Positions 19,026 to 29,189 of a DNA stretch of 64,000 nt are shown here, piece after piece. Under the pieces are notes generated by a model. The model was not told the DNA's origin and searched no databases. It saw only the letters and a list, made by a program, of their open reading frames with translations. How positions within the stretch are numbered: the first letter of the stretch is position 1; each line of letters starts with the position of its first letter. Position numbers and translations under genes: made by a program. Source of the stretch: Takakia lepidozioides (Eukaryota > Streptophyta > Takakiopsida > Takakiales > Takakiaceae). Where the stretch lies: positions 3,038,001 through 3,102,000 of the forward strand of contig CM060733.1 of the NCBI GenBank assembly GCA_030704615.1, written 5' to 3'.

Positions 19026-21440
19026 CCTCTCTCTCCCTCTCTCTCCCTCTGGACACTAGGCTCATGGAATTGTTGTCCCGACTTCCATTTTTGAGGAAAT
19101 TGAAAAAAATCGAAAAATTGGGTTGCAGGGAATTTTGGAGGTCATTTATCCATTTTTTTATTTTTTTTAAACTATATATTTTTTAGAGAAATATTTCTTC
19201 ACTAAAAAACCTGTGAAACTCCCGTCAGTTTCTACTTTTTCAATCCAACCTGGATGAAAAAAGGACTTCATTTGACAGGACCTAAATACATGGCAAGACA
19301 GTTTTTTTATAAAAATCCCCCATATTTTTCATCTAACCTAGATGAAATACGGACTACATCCGTTGAGTGCAAGACAGGATGAAAGCATGATGTCTTTCAT
19401 CTTCCACGAATGAGAAACGGACAACGTCCGTCGGGCGGACAGCCTGGCGGATGTTTTTCATCCTGAGAAGGATGGATGACGGGCCAGACAGGGGAAAACC
19501 CTGCGCAACCCTAATGTCTTTCTTTTTGCACTGCGAGAGCGCGCGCGATGGCTGCTTGTGAGGAGCGATGGTGCTCGTGCTGCAGATAACTTGAGCTGCC
19601 AATCCTTGAGTGTTTATGGCTCTTGTGAGCGACGCTAGGGCGAGCTCTTTAAGGCGATGGCGGTGGCTTAGAGATGAGGGAAGACTCCCTGTCTCAGTTG
19701 TTTGTTTTTTTGCTGCACAAGGGAACCGCGGCAGTGCTGGCGGAGGCACCACCTGCATGACTATGACGTTTCCCTAAGAGCCCTCCTCTGGATCTTTGAT
19801 AAATGGCAGCACAAGGAAGTCTCTCTCCCTCCCTTTATAAACCCTACCTGTTGAGACCAAGCTCTTTTTTTCTTGTGCTTGGCAAGATCTTGCTTTGGTT
19901 AAGGTAGAAGTGTTGTGGTGCTGGCGGAGTCCTCCCTGCACGGTTAGGCTTGTGGAGAGATGGCGACTCTCCCCCAAACAGTAAAAAAGGTTTTTTTTCT
20001 GTTGATTTTGCTTCCTTGTTTCCTTTGGCATTCTCTGCGCTTAGATTGAAGTGTATTTGACCTCGATAGCAAGTGTGGAAGCGTGCTACTCACCTCGTGC
20101 ATCCTCACTAACTCACAATGCGTTGTGGTTGTTTTTGGGACGAGCACAGGTGAGGGCTTCCACTTAATATTCTGATGTCTAGGTGTTGCTAGATGCCAAG
20201 TGGGATTGCAGAGCAGGGGAAGGAATCATTTGCCAGGGACTCATCCTAAAATGTTGAAAAAACTAAACTACTATATGGTTTTTCTTGATCCTGCCTCTTT
20301 CTTTCCTTGATTTTTAAAGAACAAGTGTAATACTTTCTACGATGGGCTAGTTCGGCCCAGCCAGTGGAAAACCTCTGTTATGATGTGACAGCCGGGTTTA
20401 TGATGGCTTGTGTGAGAGACACACATCTGTTTTCCAGGCCCTAGTTTGCTTTGCTTACCTTATGGTTGTTGGAAACAAATTGAGAAGCTGCAAGGAACTG
20501 TTTGCTGCAGCTACTCGGGTACCTCTGTTGATAAAAGGCCCCTGTTATGTTCCAACCCATATGGCTTTGATTAGCTAGATGCTTAGGCCAGGGTATGGTG
20601 AAGTTTCTGCCTGTGGCTATTCGGCTGACACTGAAATATGGCAGTTATATAAATGGTAACTGGTTTTTGAGGCAGCCAGGATGGTCAAGTGGAAATACCC
20701 CCTGGACATGGTGTAATGACATGGTCAAATGTGGAATGATGTGAAGGGTGTACTGACAGTACCATATACTGTCACAGGATGTGTATGCAGTCCTTTATAT
20801 TTACCTTGCTTTGTCATAAGCTTTTGATTTTCAGCTGTAGCAAGAAATAAAGGTATAGGGGTGTTCTGGAAAACTTACCAGACATATCCACATCCCCTGT
20901 GGGGGCAAGCTGTACTGCACACCGGTCTAAACAAATACTAGCAAGGCAAGGTATTTAAATATGTGATATCCAAGTGTTCCTTTCTTTTTTAAGAAAACCC
21001 TCCATGACACCCATGGGGTTTTAGTAAGTATGCTTGGATTACAGCTTGCAGACAGTAAATCTGTATGACTATGTGACCTGCACCACATCAAGGCCAAAAT
21101 ATGGCCAAGTACCCACCATCCCACCCAGACCTATGTAAGTGTATCATGATCTTGACTGGTGGTCAATCAGCATCAGTGGCATAGTCTCTGGATTATGAAT
21201 CATACTGACATGAACACATTACTGTGCATGGATGTAATTCTGGATTTTCTAAGCTTGATGATTGATGGATGGTGCCACTGTTAAGTGGCTGATATGTCTA
21301 TTTATTCTTTCATGACAACGACCCTAGGGGTCCTGTCTTTGTCATGACATGACAAAAAGTATCTTCCCTCTCTTTTTTGCTGTTCACAAAAGTAAACAAA
21401 CCACAAGGGAGAGAGGGTACAGAAAAAAGTTAAAAGATTG
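19026..21440 (+). repeat. Dispersed repeat R1 with terminal Q block
   Basis: This region is nearly identical to 62150-64000 (R2), and its end matches 1-178 (R0). It starts with a CT-rich tract (right arm of the foldback family) and a GGACACTAGGCTCATGG block. About 300 bp rich in TTTCATCC/GGATGAAA-like pairs follow, then a stretch ending in ACAGGTGAGGGCTTCCAC near 20150 that could be a first exon and splice donor, and finally the Q block with paired hairpins at 21274-21289 and 21320-21332. A minus-strand frame of 134 codons (19354-19758) is shared with R2 but lacks recognisable motifs. The nature of the family is unknown; it may be the 5' region of a multicopy RT-related gene. Confidence 0.65.
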
Positions 21441-21443
21441 TAC

Positions 21444-22166
21444 TCATAAGACGTTGTTTGCCGTAGCCTTGTGGCCATTGACCCCGCGCCCAGTTTGAGC
21501 GGAAAAAAAAGGGACAGAACTTGCCTCTATCAGGGGCTGACGTTGGTAGTAAGACTTACCTTCATATATAGAATTAATCTGGGTTTTCCAGATATCCTCT
21601 AGAAATCCCTTCACACAAGCATCAAACTGCTGTGTGTGATTTGCCCAATAACTAGGCCTTAGGAGGGCCTGGGTTTTTGGCTCAGCCTTGAGACTTTCAA
21701 AGTTGGTAAACAGAGGTACAGGCACAATTCCCTTGATAGATTTGAAGAGAGCATCTCTTTGGTGAGAGAACCCCGGACAGTGTGTCAGAAAATGAGTACT
21801 GTCTTCACATTGCCCACACAACGGGCAATTGCACTCTCCCTTTCCTCTCTGCTTCTGTTTGTTGTTCAAAGGTAGGCTTCCCATCTTGAGTTTAAATTCA
21901 GTCTTGTGCCGAGAGTGGGTAGACCCTTGAGGTCATCCAAGATGTCCTCCCCCATGTCACTGACTGGAAACAAGTTCAGGGAAGTTTTTTGCCTAACTTC
22001 ATTTTCATCAGACAATCTCATGGCAACAGACATGGCTTTGGACACTACAGCCTCTAAGTCAGATTTATCAGCCCATATTGCAGATCCGTACTCCAAGGCA
22101 GGTCTAATAATGCGACAAAGCATGGTTTTCTTAACCTTAGAGTTGACCCCTTTGCAGAAAAGTTAA
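21444..22166 (-). pseudogene. LINE-like ORF2 C-terminal fragment
   Basis: Two overlapping minus frames (22123-21866 and 21884-21444) read together as the end of a non-LTR retrotransposon polyprotein. The first has RIIRPALEYGSAIW, typical of the region after the RT thumb in LINE ORF2. The second has a Cys-Cys-His-Cys finger, CPLCGQCEDSTHFLTHC, near 21780-21835, as found at LINE C termini. One frameshift separates them near 21880; the copy at 60707-61240 is continuous there. The upstream endonuclease and RT are absent. Confidence 0.65.
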
Positions 22167-22267
22167 AAAGAAAGAGGGAGAGGGAAGATATTCACGTCAT
22201 GTCAAGACATGGACAAGACCCATAAGGGTCATTGTCAATTAAAGACATAAACAGCCCTGGATAGGGC
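22150..22267 (-). repeat. Inverted Q block
   Basis: Read on the minus strand this matches the Q block at 21270-21440. It holds hairpins GCCCT-ATCC-AGGGC (22267-22254) and GACCC-TTAT-GGGTC (22230-22217), then TGACATGAC and a C/T-rich stretch. It lies immediately upstream of the minus-strand LINE fragment, the same order as Q and LINE at 60270-61230. Confidence 0.6.
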
Positions 22268-22528
22268 ACTATCTCACATTTCCAGTCTTGTCAAATCATC
22301 CCAAAAAACACCACCCGATCATCCAAGACAAAACAGGGTGGGAGGGCGAGGTTTGTTCTTGTGTAGGACAAGATAAGATATTGTTGTCCCTGTGCATGCT
22401 GCAAGGCCTCTTGATTCAGCCTGTACATATACCAGCAGCTTACCAATTCAGCCATTAATTATGGCAGGTCATGCATCAGCCAAGGCATAAGGACCAGCCT
22501 GCATTTTGTCAAAGTCTCAGTATACCAC
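22268..22528. other. Unannotated spacer left of E2
   Basis: No gene or known repeat was recognised. With 35521-36229 it forms the pre-insertion locus split by E2; ACCAC at 22524-22528 is the left target duplication. Confidence 0.5.
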
Positions 22529-23413
22529 TGTTAGAGGACTGTCTAGGACTTAGACACTTATACGGGATCTGTGGGGTACCCTTAATTTTGCACAGACTAA
22601 GACCAACAGGAGCCTTAGGGGGTGACAGCAGCGCACTTTAGAGGGGGGTTACACAGCCCGTCACAGTCCGACACAGCCGACACAGCCCATCACAGCCAAC
22701 ACAGCCCGTCCCAGTCCGACACAGCCGACACAGCCAGACACAGCTTGACACAGTCGACACAGCCCAACACAGTCACACAGCCAGTCACAGCTTGACACAG
22801 CTGTCACGACCATAGGGAACGGATAGCAGGATAGGGAACGACTGTGGGGAACAACATCTGCGAATGGAACATGTTAGTACACGGATGACGACGGTTAGTG
22901 AGGGAAACGGTTAGAACAACGGGTAGGAAGATAAAGCCAGGAGCGAGGATAGGAGGAGGATCATTTCTTGGGGAATTATGGGAGAAGGAGGGAGAGCACA
23001 GAGTAGGAGGAGGGCGATTTGTTGATGCTTAATGAATGCAAGCAGTAGAATTGTAATGTAGAGCAGATTAGAGACTCCATGGCTTCAGCCTGATACTCGA
23101 TAGATATTAATCTGATACATACTTCATACTCATACTGTGTAGAGAGATCTGAGTGAAGCTGTGGAATGAATGGATGAGTTGATGGGATCCGATAGATTGC
23201 TGAAGCAAACTGATACTAAATTACCAACAGTAAGGTAACTAGCTAAAAAGAATATAAGAAGGAAAACAAATAGGAAACACCCCCATGATACACTAGCTGT
23301 AGGTCATGACTGATTGTTCTGAGCGGGCTGAGTGCTTAGAGATTTCCAACTCTTCTATCTTGGAGTTTCTGCCTCGGATAGCGAAGGGATGGGTGAGCAA
23401 AAGCCGCGTCACA
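22529..23413 (+). repeat. E2 5' LTR
   Basis: This 885-bp LTR begins TGTTAGAGG. Its end reads CGCGTCACA rather than the CGCGTGACA of its partner. The minisatellite is short (about 22650-22808). The last 36 codons' worth encode the start of ORF1. Confidence 0.9.
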
Positions 23414-24001
23414 TTTGGCGACCATACTGGGGAACTGGGTCATGAACAACCAGATGTGACAGGCATCTGGTGGGATCATGGTGGTTGGAGAATTAAAGAA
23501 TTTGATGTGAATCAAATTCCTTGTGAAACTGAGAAGGAAAGATTATCCAAACCATTCTTTCAGAGGTTCTTGGAATTGCCAGACGATTGTAAAGAAAACA
23601 TTCTTAAGAGAGTGCATGATGCTGACCCTGAATGGGGTCTAGAGAAAGGAGTGATAAAGATTTATCAGGTGGCCTGTAGAGGAAGAGCACGTTGGTTACC
23701 AACACTGGTTTATGTGATAGCATTGCTATCCATTAAGCGAGTAGAGTTTGAAGGCTGGGAGGAAAGAAAGGTGAATGTTTATACTCATATGCATGAAGAG
23801 CTTGTACTGGTAAAGAATTGGATTCCAAAGGATATTTTGTGGATCAAACTCACACCAAGAACAACTTTCCAGACTTGTTTGCCATATGGTTATATGGTAA
23901 CGGAGACTTCTAGTATAGCCAAGGGTGCTTTGAAGCTAGAAAGAAACCCAGGCATATACGAGAGATATTACAGAAGAGAGTTTTGGTTATTGCCACATTA
24001 A
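23306..24001 (+). CDS. ORF1 of E2
   Basis: A 231-codon frame of the same length as in E1 also starts in the LTR and reads through the primer-binding site at 23416-23433. Differences from E1 are scattered substitutions with no stop or shift. That pattern suggests the frame was under selection before insertion. No domain was recognised; gag follows 16 bases later in the same frame class. Confidence 0.55.
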   Translation: MTDCSERAECLEISNSSILEFLPRIAKGWVSKSRVTFGDHTGELGHEQPDVTGIWWDHGGWRIKEFDVNQIPCETEKERLSKPFFQRFLELPDDCKENILKRVHDADPEWGLEKGVIKIYQVACRGRARWLPTLVYVIALLSIKRVEFEGWEERKVNVYTHMHEELVLVKNWIPKDILWIKLTPRTTFQTCLPYGYMVTETSSIAKGALKLERNPGIYERYYRREFWLLPH

Positions 24002-24016
24002 AAGAAATGAAAGACA

Positions 24017-26587
24017 TTGGACATGAATGATGAAAGAGAAGCTAGACGCCAGAGATATTCAGCAAAAAGAGAAAGCTATCTGAAAGCGAATTATCCATAT
24101 ATTTGGGAGAGAGGAATAGACATAGGGGAATCATCTGGACCTCTCACACCATTAAGATCAGAGAGTACATCACCCATACCGGAAGAACTAGAGTTGGATG
24201 CCACTCCTTCTCTTTCTTTGCAAGAAAGATTAAGGGAATTGGTACGGGAAGAAGATCAATCACCACGTGAAAGATCTGAGGTACATCCCTGGATAAAAGA
24301 TTTGACAGAAATCTTTGATAAGAGTTGGCATGGAACACCAAAAGCAGGAACTCCAGTTTCTGAAGCGGAAGGTGAAGAAGGAGGAGAGGATGTGGCAGAG
24401 CCAACGGAGAGTTCAGACTCTCCAACACCATTGCAGTTGAGTTACATGAGTGAAGAAGAAACCCAAGGGCAGAACTTGGAGGATGAAGACAGAGAGAAGA
24501 AATTGGAAGAGAAAGAGTATGAAGAAGTAGACCCAACAGCTGAGGTTGAGACTACAACCAGGACATCCCAACCCGTTGGACCTGGATCAAGTGGAGGACC
24601 TGGATCAAGTGGAGCACTTGGATCACAAGCCAACGAAGGTGTCGGCTCCGGGGGATCAGGCGGGCTGCCTGGATCTGGCTTTGGGGGGACAGGGACTGTG
24701 GGAAGTAGTGCAACTGAAGCTGGGAATACTGTGAATATCGTGGGGCCAGAAGCAGGGAGTGCTCAAGGGCCACTACTTGGTGGAAGATCCACCACAACAA
24801 CAACAGGTCCAGAAGGACTAGCACCAGCAAGGGTGCCAGCACCTATCAGTGGGCAGAAGGTAGGGCCACAGATGGCGTTACAACCAACACGGGCAAAACC
24901 ACATTTTCCAATATATTCAGGAAAAGGGGATCCCGATGTACACATTAGCCAATTTGAGCACATGTGTATAGTGAACAATGAGAATGGCGATGATGCCAAG
25001 ATGAGATTGTTTCCTTGTTCACTTATCAAGAAAGCAAGTGAATGGTATGCAAGATTCCCTGATAATCATTTCCTAACCTGGAATGGCTTGAATACAGCAT
25101 TCCGAAATAGGTTCAGGACAAGTAAAAATGAGGATGAAGTGTATGGAAGTTTACAACAGTTAAAGCAAAAGAAGCATGAAACTGTTGAGGAGTATATGGA
25201 AAAGATGGAATTGATGATGAAAAAGTTGGCTGCAGTACCAGCACCAGGTTTACAGAAGACTTGGTTTGTGAGTGGACTAAGACCAGAGTTGCAAAAGAAA
25301 GTGGATATGTTACCCCATAATACAGTGGAGGAGGCATTTGAAACTGCAAACAGAATTGAGCAATTGGGAATGCTCAGGAGAGAGAAAATGGATGATGAGG
25401 ACTCTGAGGATGAGTCAGATGAAAAAGAAGAGCAAGAACTAAAAAGGAAGAGTAAGAGAAAGGAGAAGTTGAAGAGGGATAACTATGAGAAAAGATTGGA
25501 AGAAATCTTGAAGAAGTATGCCACAGAGGCTGCAACACATTGGAGGAAGGGTGTATGGTGTGCAAAGTGCCAGAATGAAGGCCATACCACCACAGAATGC
25601 CACATGAAGGAGAAACACTGTACTATCTGTAAAATGGATAACCATTCTACTGAGAATTGTTACTACAACAGAAGGACAGCTGCAAGAGAACCTAGGCAAG
25701 TAAGGGTGCATCAGGTGCAGCCCCAGCCAAGAAGAAACAATGATCAGGACCACTATGGTAGGTCTGGTGGTTATAACAATGGCATGGAAGGGAGAGGTAA
25801 TTCAAGAGGAAATTACCAAGGAAATTCCAGAGGCAACTATCAGGGTAATCCAAGGGGGAATTACCAGCCCGGGAATCAGGATTACAGAAATAATCCAAGA
25901 ACAGACCAAGGGCGAGGACCCAATGGTGAAGAACTATGTTACTATTGTAATCAGCCAGGACATCGCAAGGCAGCCTGTTCATTCTGGATTAGACACCAAA
26001 ATGAGATGAGAGCTCCTGTGAATGAGGGCCCAGTGGTGGCAGCTCACATGGTTAGGCCATGTGTTGTACCAGAAAGTACAATGATAGTAACAAGAAGCAA
26101 AGCCAAACTAATACCTCCAGTAGTTGAGGAAAAGGATGATAATGAAGGTGGCAGTGATATGCCTGAAGATGATGAGGCTTGGAGAGATGAGAAGGAACTG
26201 CACAAGGAAGTGGCAGATACCATAAGGGAAATGCAGAAGAGTACTGATATTCCTGTGGCAGATTCCTCTGATTCTGATGGAGAAGAAGAAGTGAGTGAGG
26301 ATGAAAGGAAGAAAGAAGATGCAGACATGCAAAATAATGAAGGGACTTTGGCTGAAGTAATATGCCAGACCAAAACAGAGATTACCATTGGACAGCTATT
26401 GGCTGTGGCACCTTATTGTAGACACAGGCTGTATCAAGCAATCAATCGAATTGCCCAGGAGACAGGAAACACAGACCTGAACAGCAATGTGACCAGTTAT
26501 AATGTGAAGCCGGAAGGGCGAGAAACAGTCATGGACTTTGATGATTCTATGCCAGTAATCCAATTGAGAATTGGAAGCACAAACTAA
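24017..26587 (+). CDS. gag: gag of E2, intact to the protease boundary
   Basis: This 856-codon frame is the best-preserved gag in the window. It runs from a basic N terminus through an acidic linker with GPGSSGGPGSSG repeats (two units, against one in E1 and three in E3), a capsid-like region (about residues 290-450), a Lys/Glu-rich helix, three CX2C-type knuckles (about residues 512-545 and 636-655), and a second acidic linker. It stops near residue 856 because one base is missing at about 26580 in the protease N terminus (ACAAACTAACTG against ACAGAACTAACTG in E1). Confidence 0.8.
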   Translation: MDMNDEREARRQRYSAKRESYLKANYPYIWERGIDIGESSGPLTPLRSESTSPIPEELELDATPSLSLQERLRELVREEDQSPRERSEVHPWIKDLTEIFDKSWHGTPKAGTPVSEAEGEEGGEDVAEPTESSDSPTPLQLSYMSEEETQGQNLEDEDREKKLEEKEYEEVDPTAEVETTTRTSQPVGPGSSGGPGSSGALGSQANEGVGSGGSGGLPGSGFGGTGTVGSSATEAGNTVNIVGPEAGSAQGPLLGGRSTTTTTGPEGLAPARVPAPISGQKVGPQMALQPTRAKPHFPIYSGKGDPDVHISQFEHMCIVNNENGDDAKMRLFPCSLIKKASEWYARFPDNHFLTWNGLNTAFRNRFRTSKNEDEVYGSLQQLKQKKHETVEEYMEKMELMMKKLAAVPAPGLQKTWFVSGLRPELQKKVDMLPHNTVEEAFETANRIEQLGMLRREKMDDEDSEDESDEKEEQELKRKSKRKEKLKRDNYEKRLEEILKKYATEAATHWRKGVWCAKCQNEGHTTTECHMKEKHCTICKMDNHSTENCYYNRRTAAREPRQVRVHQVQPQPRRNNDQDHYGRSGGYNNGMEGRGNSRGNYQGNSRGNYQGNPRGNYQPGNQDYRNNPRTDQGRGPNGEELCYYCNQPGHRKAACSFWIRHQNEMRAPVNEGPVVAAHMVRPCVVPESTMIVTRSKAKLIPPVVEEKDDNEGGSDMPEDDEAWRDEKELHKEVADTIREMQKSTDIPVADSSDSDGEEEVSEDERKKEDADMQNNEGTLAEVICQTKTEITIGQLLAVAPYCRHRLYQAINRIAQETGNTDLNSNVTSYNVKPEGRETVMDFDDSMPVIQLRIGSTN

Positions 26588-27300
26588 CTGATGTACTGAT
26601 AGATGGAGGCTCAGGAGTAAATATCATGACAGACCAATTAAGAAAGAAGCTTGGTCTAAGTAACATGAAACCAGCCCCATTTACAGTAACAATGGCAGAT
26701 CAAAGAAGTGTACAGCCATTGGGATTAATAAGAGGAGTTAAGATACAGATACAGAAGATGATCTTTATGATCACAGTAACTGTGTTGAAGATGGATGAAG
26801 TCATGGAGGCTTACTCCTTATTATTGGGACGTCCGTGGCTGAAACAGGCCAGGGTATTCCATGACTGGAATTCTCAGTTACTAACCGTGCATAATGGGAT
26901 ACACGAGATACAAATTACCACAAAGAAATCTAGTAGATTACCTGCTACGAGAAGACCTCGAGGGGTCAGAGAGTATGACTGGAGAGGAGGACTGGATGAG
27001 GAGCAGGAAGCTACCCTATTTGCTGCACACCCAGAGTGGGAGCAGGTTGCAGAGATGCGGCTGGAAGGCCTAAGTTGTTTAAGGGGTATCTGCTGTGGTG
27101 TAGTGTCAACAACACCGATTGAAGAGGAAACCAGCAGTTACCCATCACATTTCTATGAAGAAAAAGAAGGAGAAATGGAAATCCTAGAGGAACCAGCCAC
27201 TGTGAGTTTACAGGATGAAGTGGTGACTGGTTGGACAATCACAGCTGATGAGCAAGTGAGGGAAGTGAATGGGGAACTAAAGAGGAACCGAGGATGGTGA
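26588..27300 (+). pseudogene. Protease region of E2
   Basis: The frame shifted at 26580 continues with the LIDGGSGVNIM retropepsin motif at about 26598-26630, then the GRPWLKQARVFHDWN block. A further base is missing near 27275 (AATGGGGAACT against AATGTGGGAACT), which moves RT to the next frame. Both shifts vanish if single missing bases are allowed. Confidence 0.7.
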
Positions 27301-28319
27301 AGGTAGGAGCTGATTTGGAGCCAGAATTCTTTGAAGAAGCTAAGAGTTTGTTCATCAAATACAGAGATGTATTTGCTTGGAGCTATGAGGATTTAAAAGG
27401 GATACCACCTGAAATCTGTCAGCATAAGATTGAACTGGAACCAGGGTCAGTACCAATCAAGCAGGCAAGGTACAGAATGAATCCCAACTACGCACAGAAG
27501 GTTGGAGAAGAGATCAAGAAGTTGGCTGAGGCTAAGTTTATATACCCAATAGAGTATACAACTTGGTTGTCACCCATTGTGATAGTTCCCAAGAAGAATG
27601 GTAAACTAAGAGTTTGTGTGAACTACAAGAAGCTGAATGCTTGTACGAAGAAAGATCCTTTCCCTTTGCCATTCACAGAAGCAGTATTAGACACTGTGGC
27701 AGGCCATGAGATGTACTCATTCATGGATGGCTTCAGTGGTTATAATCAAGTGCAAGTGGCAGAAGAAGACCAAGGAAAAACAGCTTTCATCACAGACTGG
27801 GGTGCTTATGCATACAAAGTCATGCCCTTTGGACTTTGTAATGCACCAGCGACCTTTCAGAGAGTGATAAGTGAATCTTTTCATGAGTATCTGGATGATT
27901 TCATGCAGGTATTCTTGGATGATTTCAGTGTGTACAGCTCTAAGAATGAGCACTTGCATAAATTGGAGTTATGTCTGGCCAGATGCAGGATGAGAGGTCT
28001 GGGCCTGAATCCAGAGAAGTGTACTTTCTGTGTGAACTCAGGGGTGCTTCTGGGACACATTGTGTGTAAGAGGGGACTTCTTGTGGATCCCAGGAAAACA
28101 GAGGCCATTAAAGCCTCTCCACCACCAGTGAATGTTAAGAGTCTAAGGAGATTCCTTGGACAAACCAGCTATTACAGAAGATTTGTCAGACGGTATGCAC
28201 AGATAGCAGCACCATTGAGCAAACTTCTGAAGAAAGATGCAGTGTTTGCATGGACACCTGAATGTCAACAGGCTTTTGAGGAACTTACATTGTCAGTAAC
28301 AACTACACCTGTGCTGTAG
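27294..28319 (+). CDS. pol: Reverse transcriptase of E2
   Basis: This uninterrupted 341-codon RT domain contains WLSPIVIVPKKNGKLRVCVNY, FMDGFSGYNQ and MPFGLCNAPATFQR. The catalytic FLDDFSVYS motif at about 27912-27938 is intact, unlike in E1. A thumb region with LGHIVCKRGLLVDPRK and FLGQTSYYRRFV follows. It ends at a stop created by a short deletion near 28318, which also removed the start of RNase H. Confidence 0.85.
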   Translation: MVKVGADLEPEFFEEAKSLFIKYRDVFAWSYEDLKGIPPEICQHKIELEPGSVPIKQARYRMNPNYAQKVGEEIKKLAEAKFIYPIEYTTWLSPIVIVPKKNGKLRVCVNYKKLNACTKKDPFPLPFTEAVLDTVAGHEMYSFMDGFSGYNQVQVAEEDQGKTAFITDWGAYAYKVMPFGLCNAPATFQRVISESFHEYLDDFMQVFLDDFSVYSSKNEHLHKLELCLARCRMRGLGLNPEKCTFCVNSGVLLGHIVCKRGLLVDPRKTEAIKASPPPVNVKSLRRFLGQTSYYRRFVRRYAQIAAPLSKLLKKDAVFAWTPECQQAFEELTLSVTTTPVL

Positions 28320-29189
28320 GAAATATTTCATGTTCACTGTGATGCTTCTGGAGAAGCACTAGGAGCAGTGTTAGCCCAAAATGTAACAGGAAGGATAGAT
28401 TCACCTGTGTACTATGCTAGCCGATTGATGAACAATGCCGAAAGAAATTATAGCACAACGGAAAGAGAAGCATTGGCAATGATCTATGCAGTGAAGAAAT
28501 TCAGGCATTACCTGTTGGGCAAGAAGTTTATGTTCTATGTGGATCACCAGGCTCTGATATACCTGGTAAACAAACCTCTGATAAGCGGAAGAATAGCAAG
28601 ATGGTTGATAATCTTGCACGAGTTTGAGTTCGAGGTTGTTTACAAGCCTGGGAGACTGCATCTTGTGGCGGATCACTTGTCACGGTTATCAACAGGAGAA
28701 CCAGCCACAGGAGTAGATGATCAATTACCAGATGCGAGTCTATTTGCAGTGGAGGTGCAGGGAAGTGCAGATGACTGGTTAGATTGGCAGTGGCCAATCA
28801 GATACTACCTTGCTCATGGTCAGTGCCCACCAAGTTATGGAAAGGAGCAGAGAAAGAGAATTGCTATCAAGGCTCTACCTTACACTATGGTAGGGAGCAG
28901 AATGTATAAGCTAGGACCAGATGGAGTGCTGAAGCGATGCTTATACCACCATGAAGTTAATAAAGTTTTGGAGGAAGTTCATAAAGGAGTGGCAGGAGGT
29001 CATTTTGGAGAAGAGACTACCAGCAGGAAAATACTACATGCAGGTTACTGGTGGCCTACTTTGTTCAAAGATGTACACAAGTATTGTCAGAGTTGTGATG
29101 AATGTCAGAGGCTAGGACCTTTGCAGAGATCTGGAAAATGGCTTTGCATCCTACAATGCCTACGGAACCATTTCAGAAATGGGGACTAG
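28320..29189 (+). pseudogene. RNase H and integrase N terminus of E2
   Basis: RNase H carries DASGEALGAVLAQN, ERNYSTTEREALAMI and YVDHQALIYL. Integrase starts with the zinc-binding HKGVAGGHFGEE ... CQSCDEC segment. One missing base near 29136 (GGAAAATGG against GGAAGAATGG) shifts the rest into the following frame. The piece 28519-28660 is the source-like sequence of the small RNase H fragment found in E3 at 45706-45834. Confidence 0.8.

Noticed and set aside
19354-19758. 134-codon minus-strand frame conserved in R1 and R2 (62471-62875) as a gene
   Set aside because: The copies are near-identical DNA, so an open frame in both is weak evidence; composition is unremarkable and no motif is seen.
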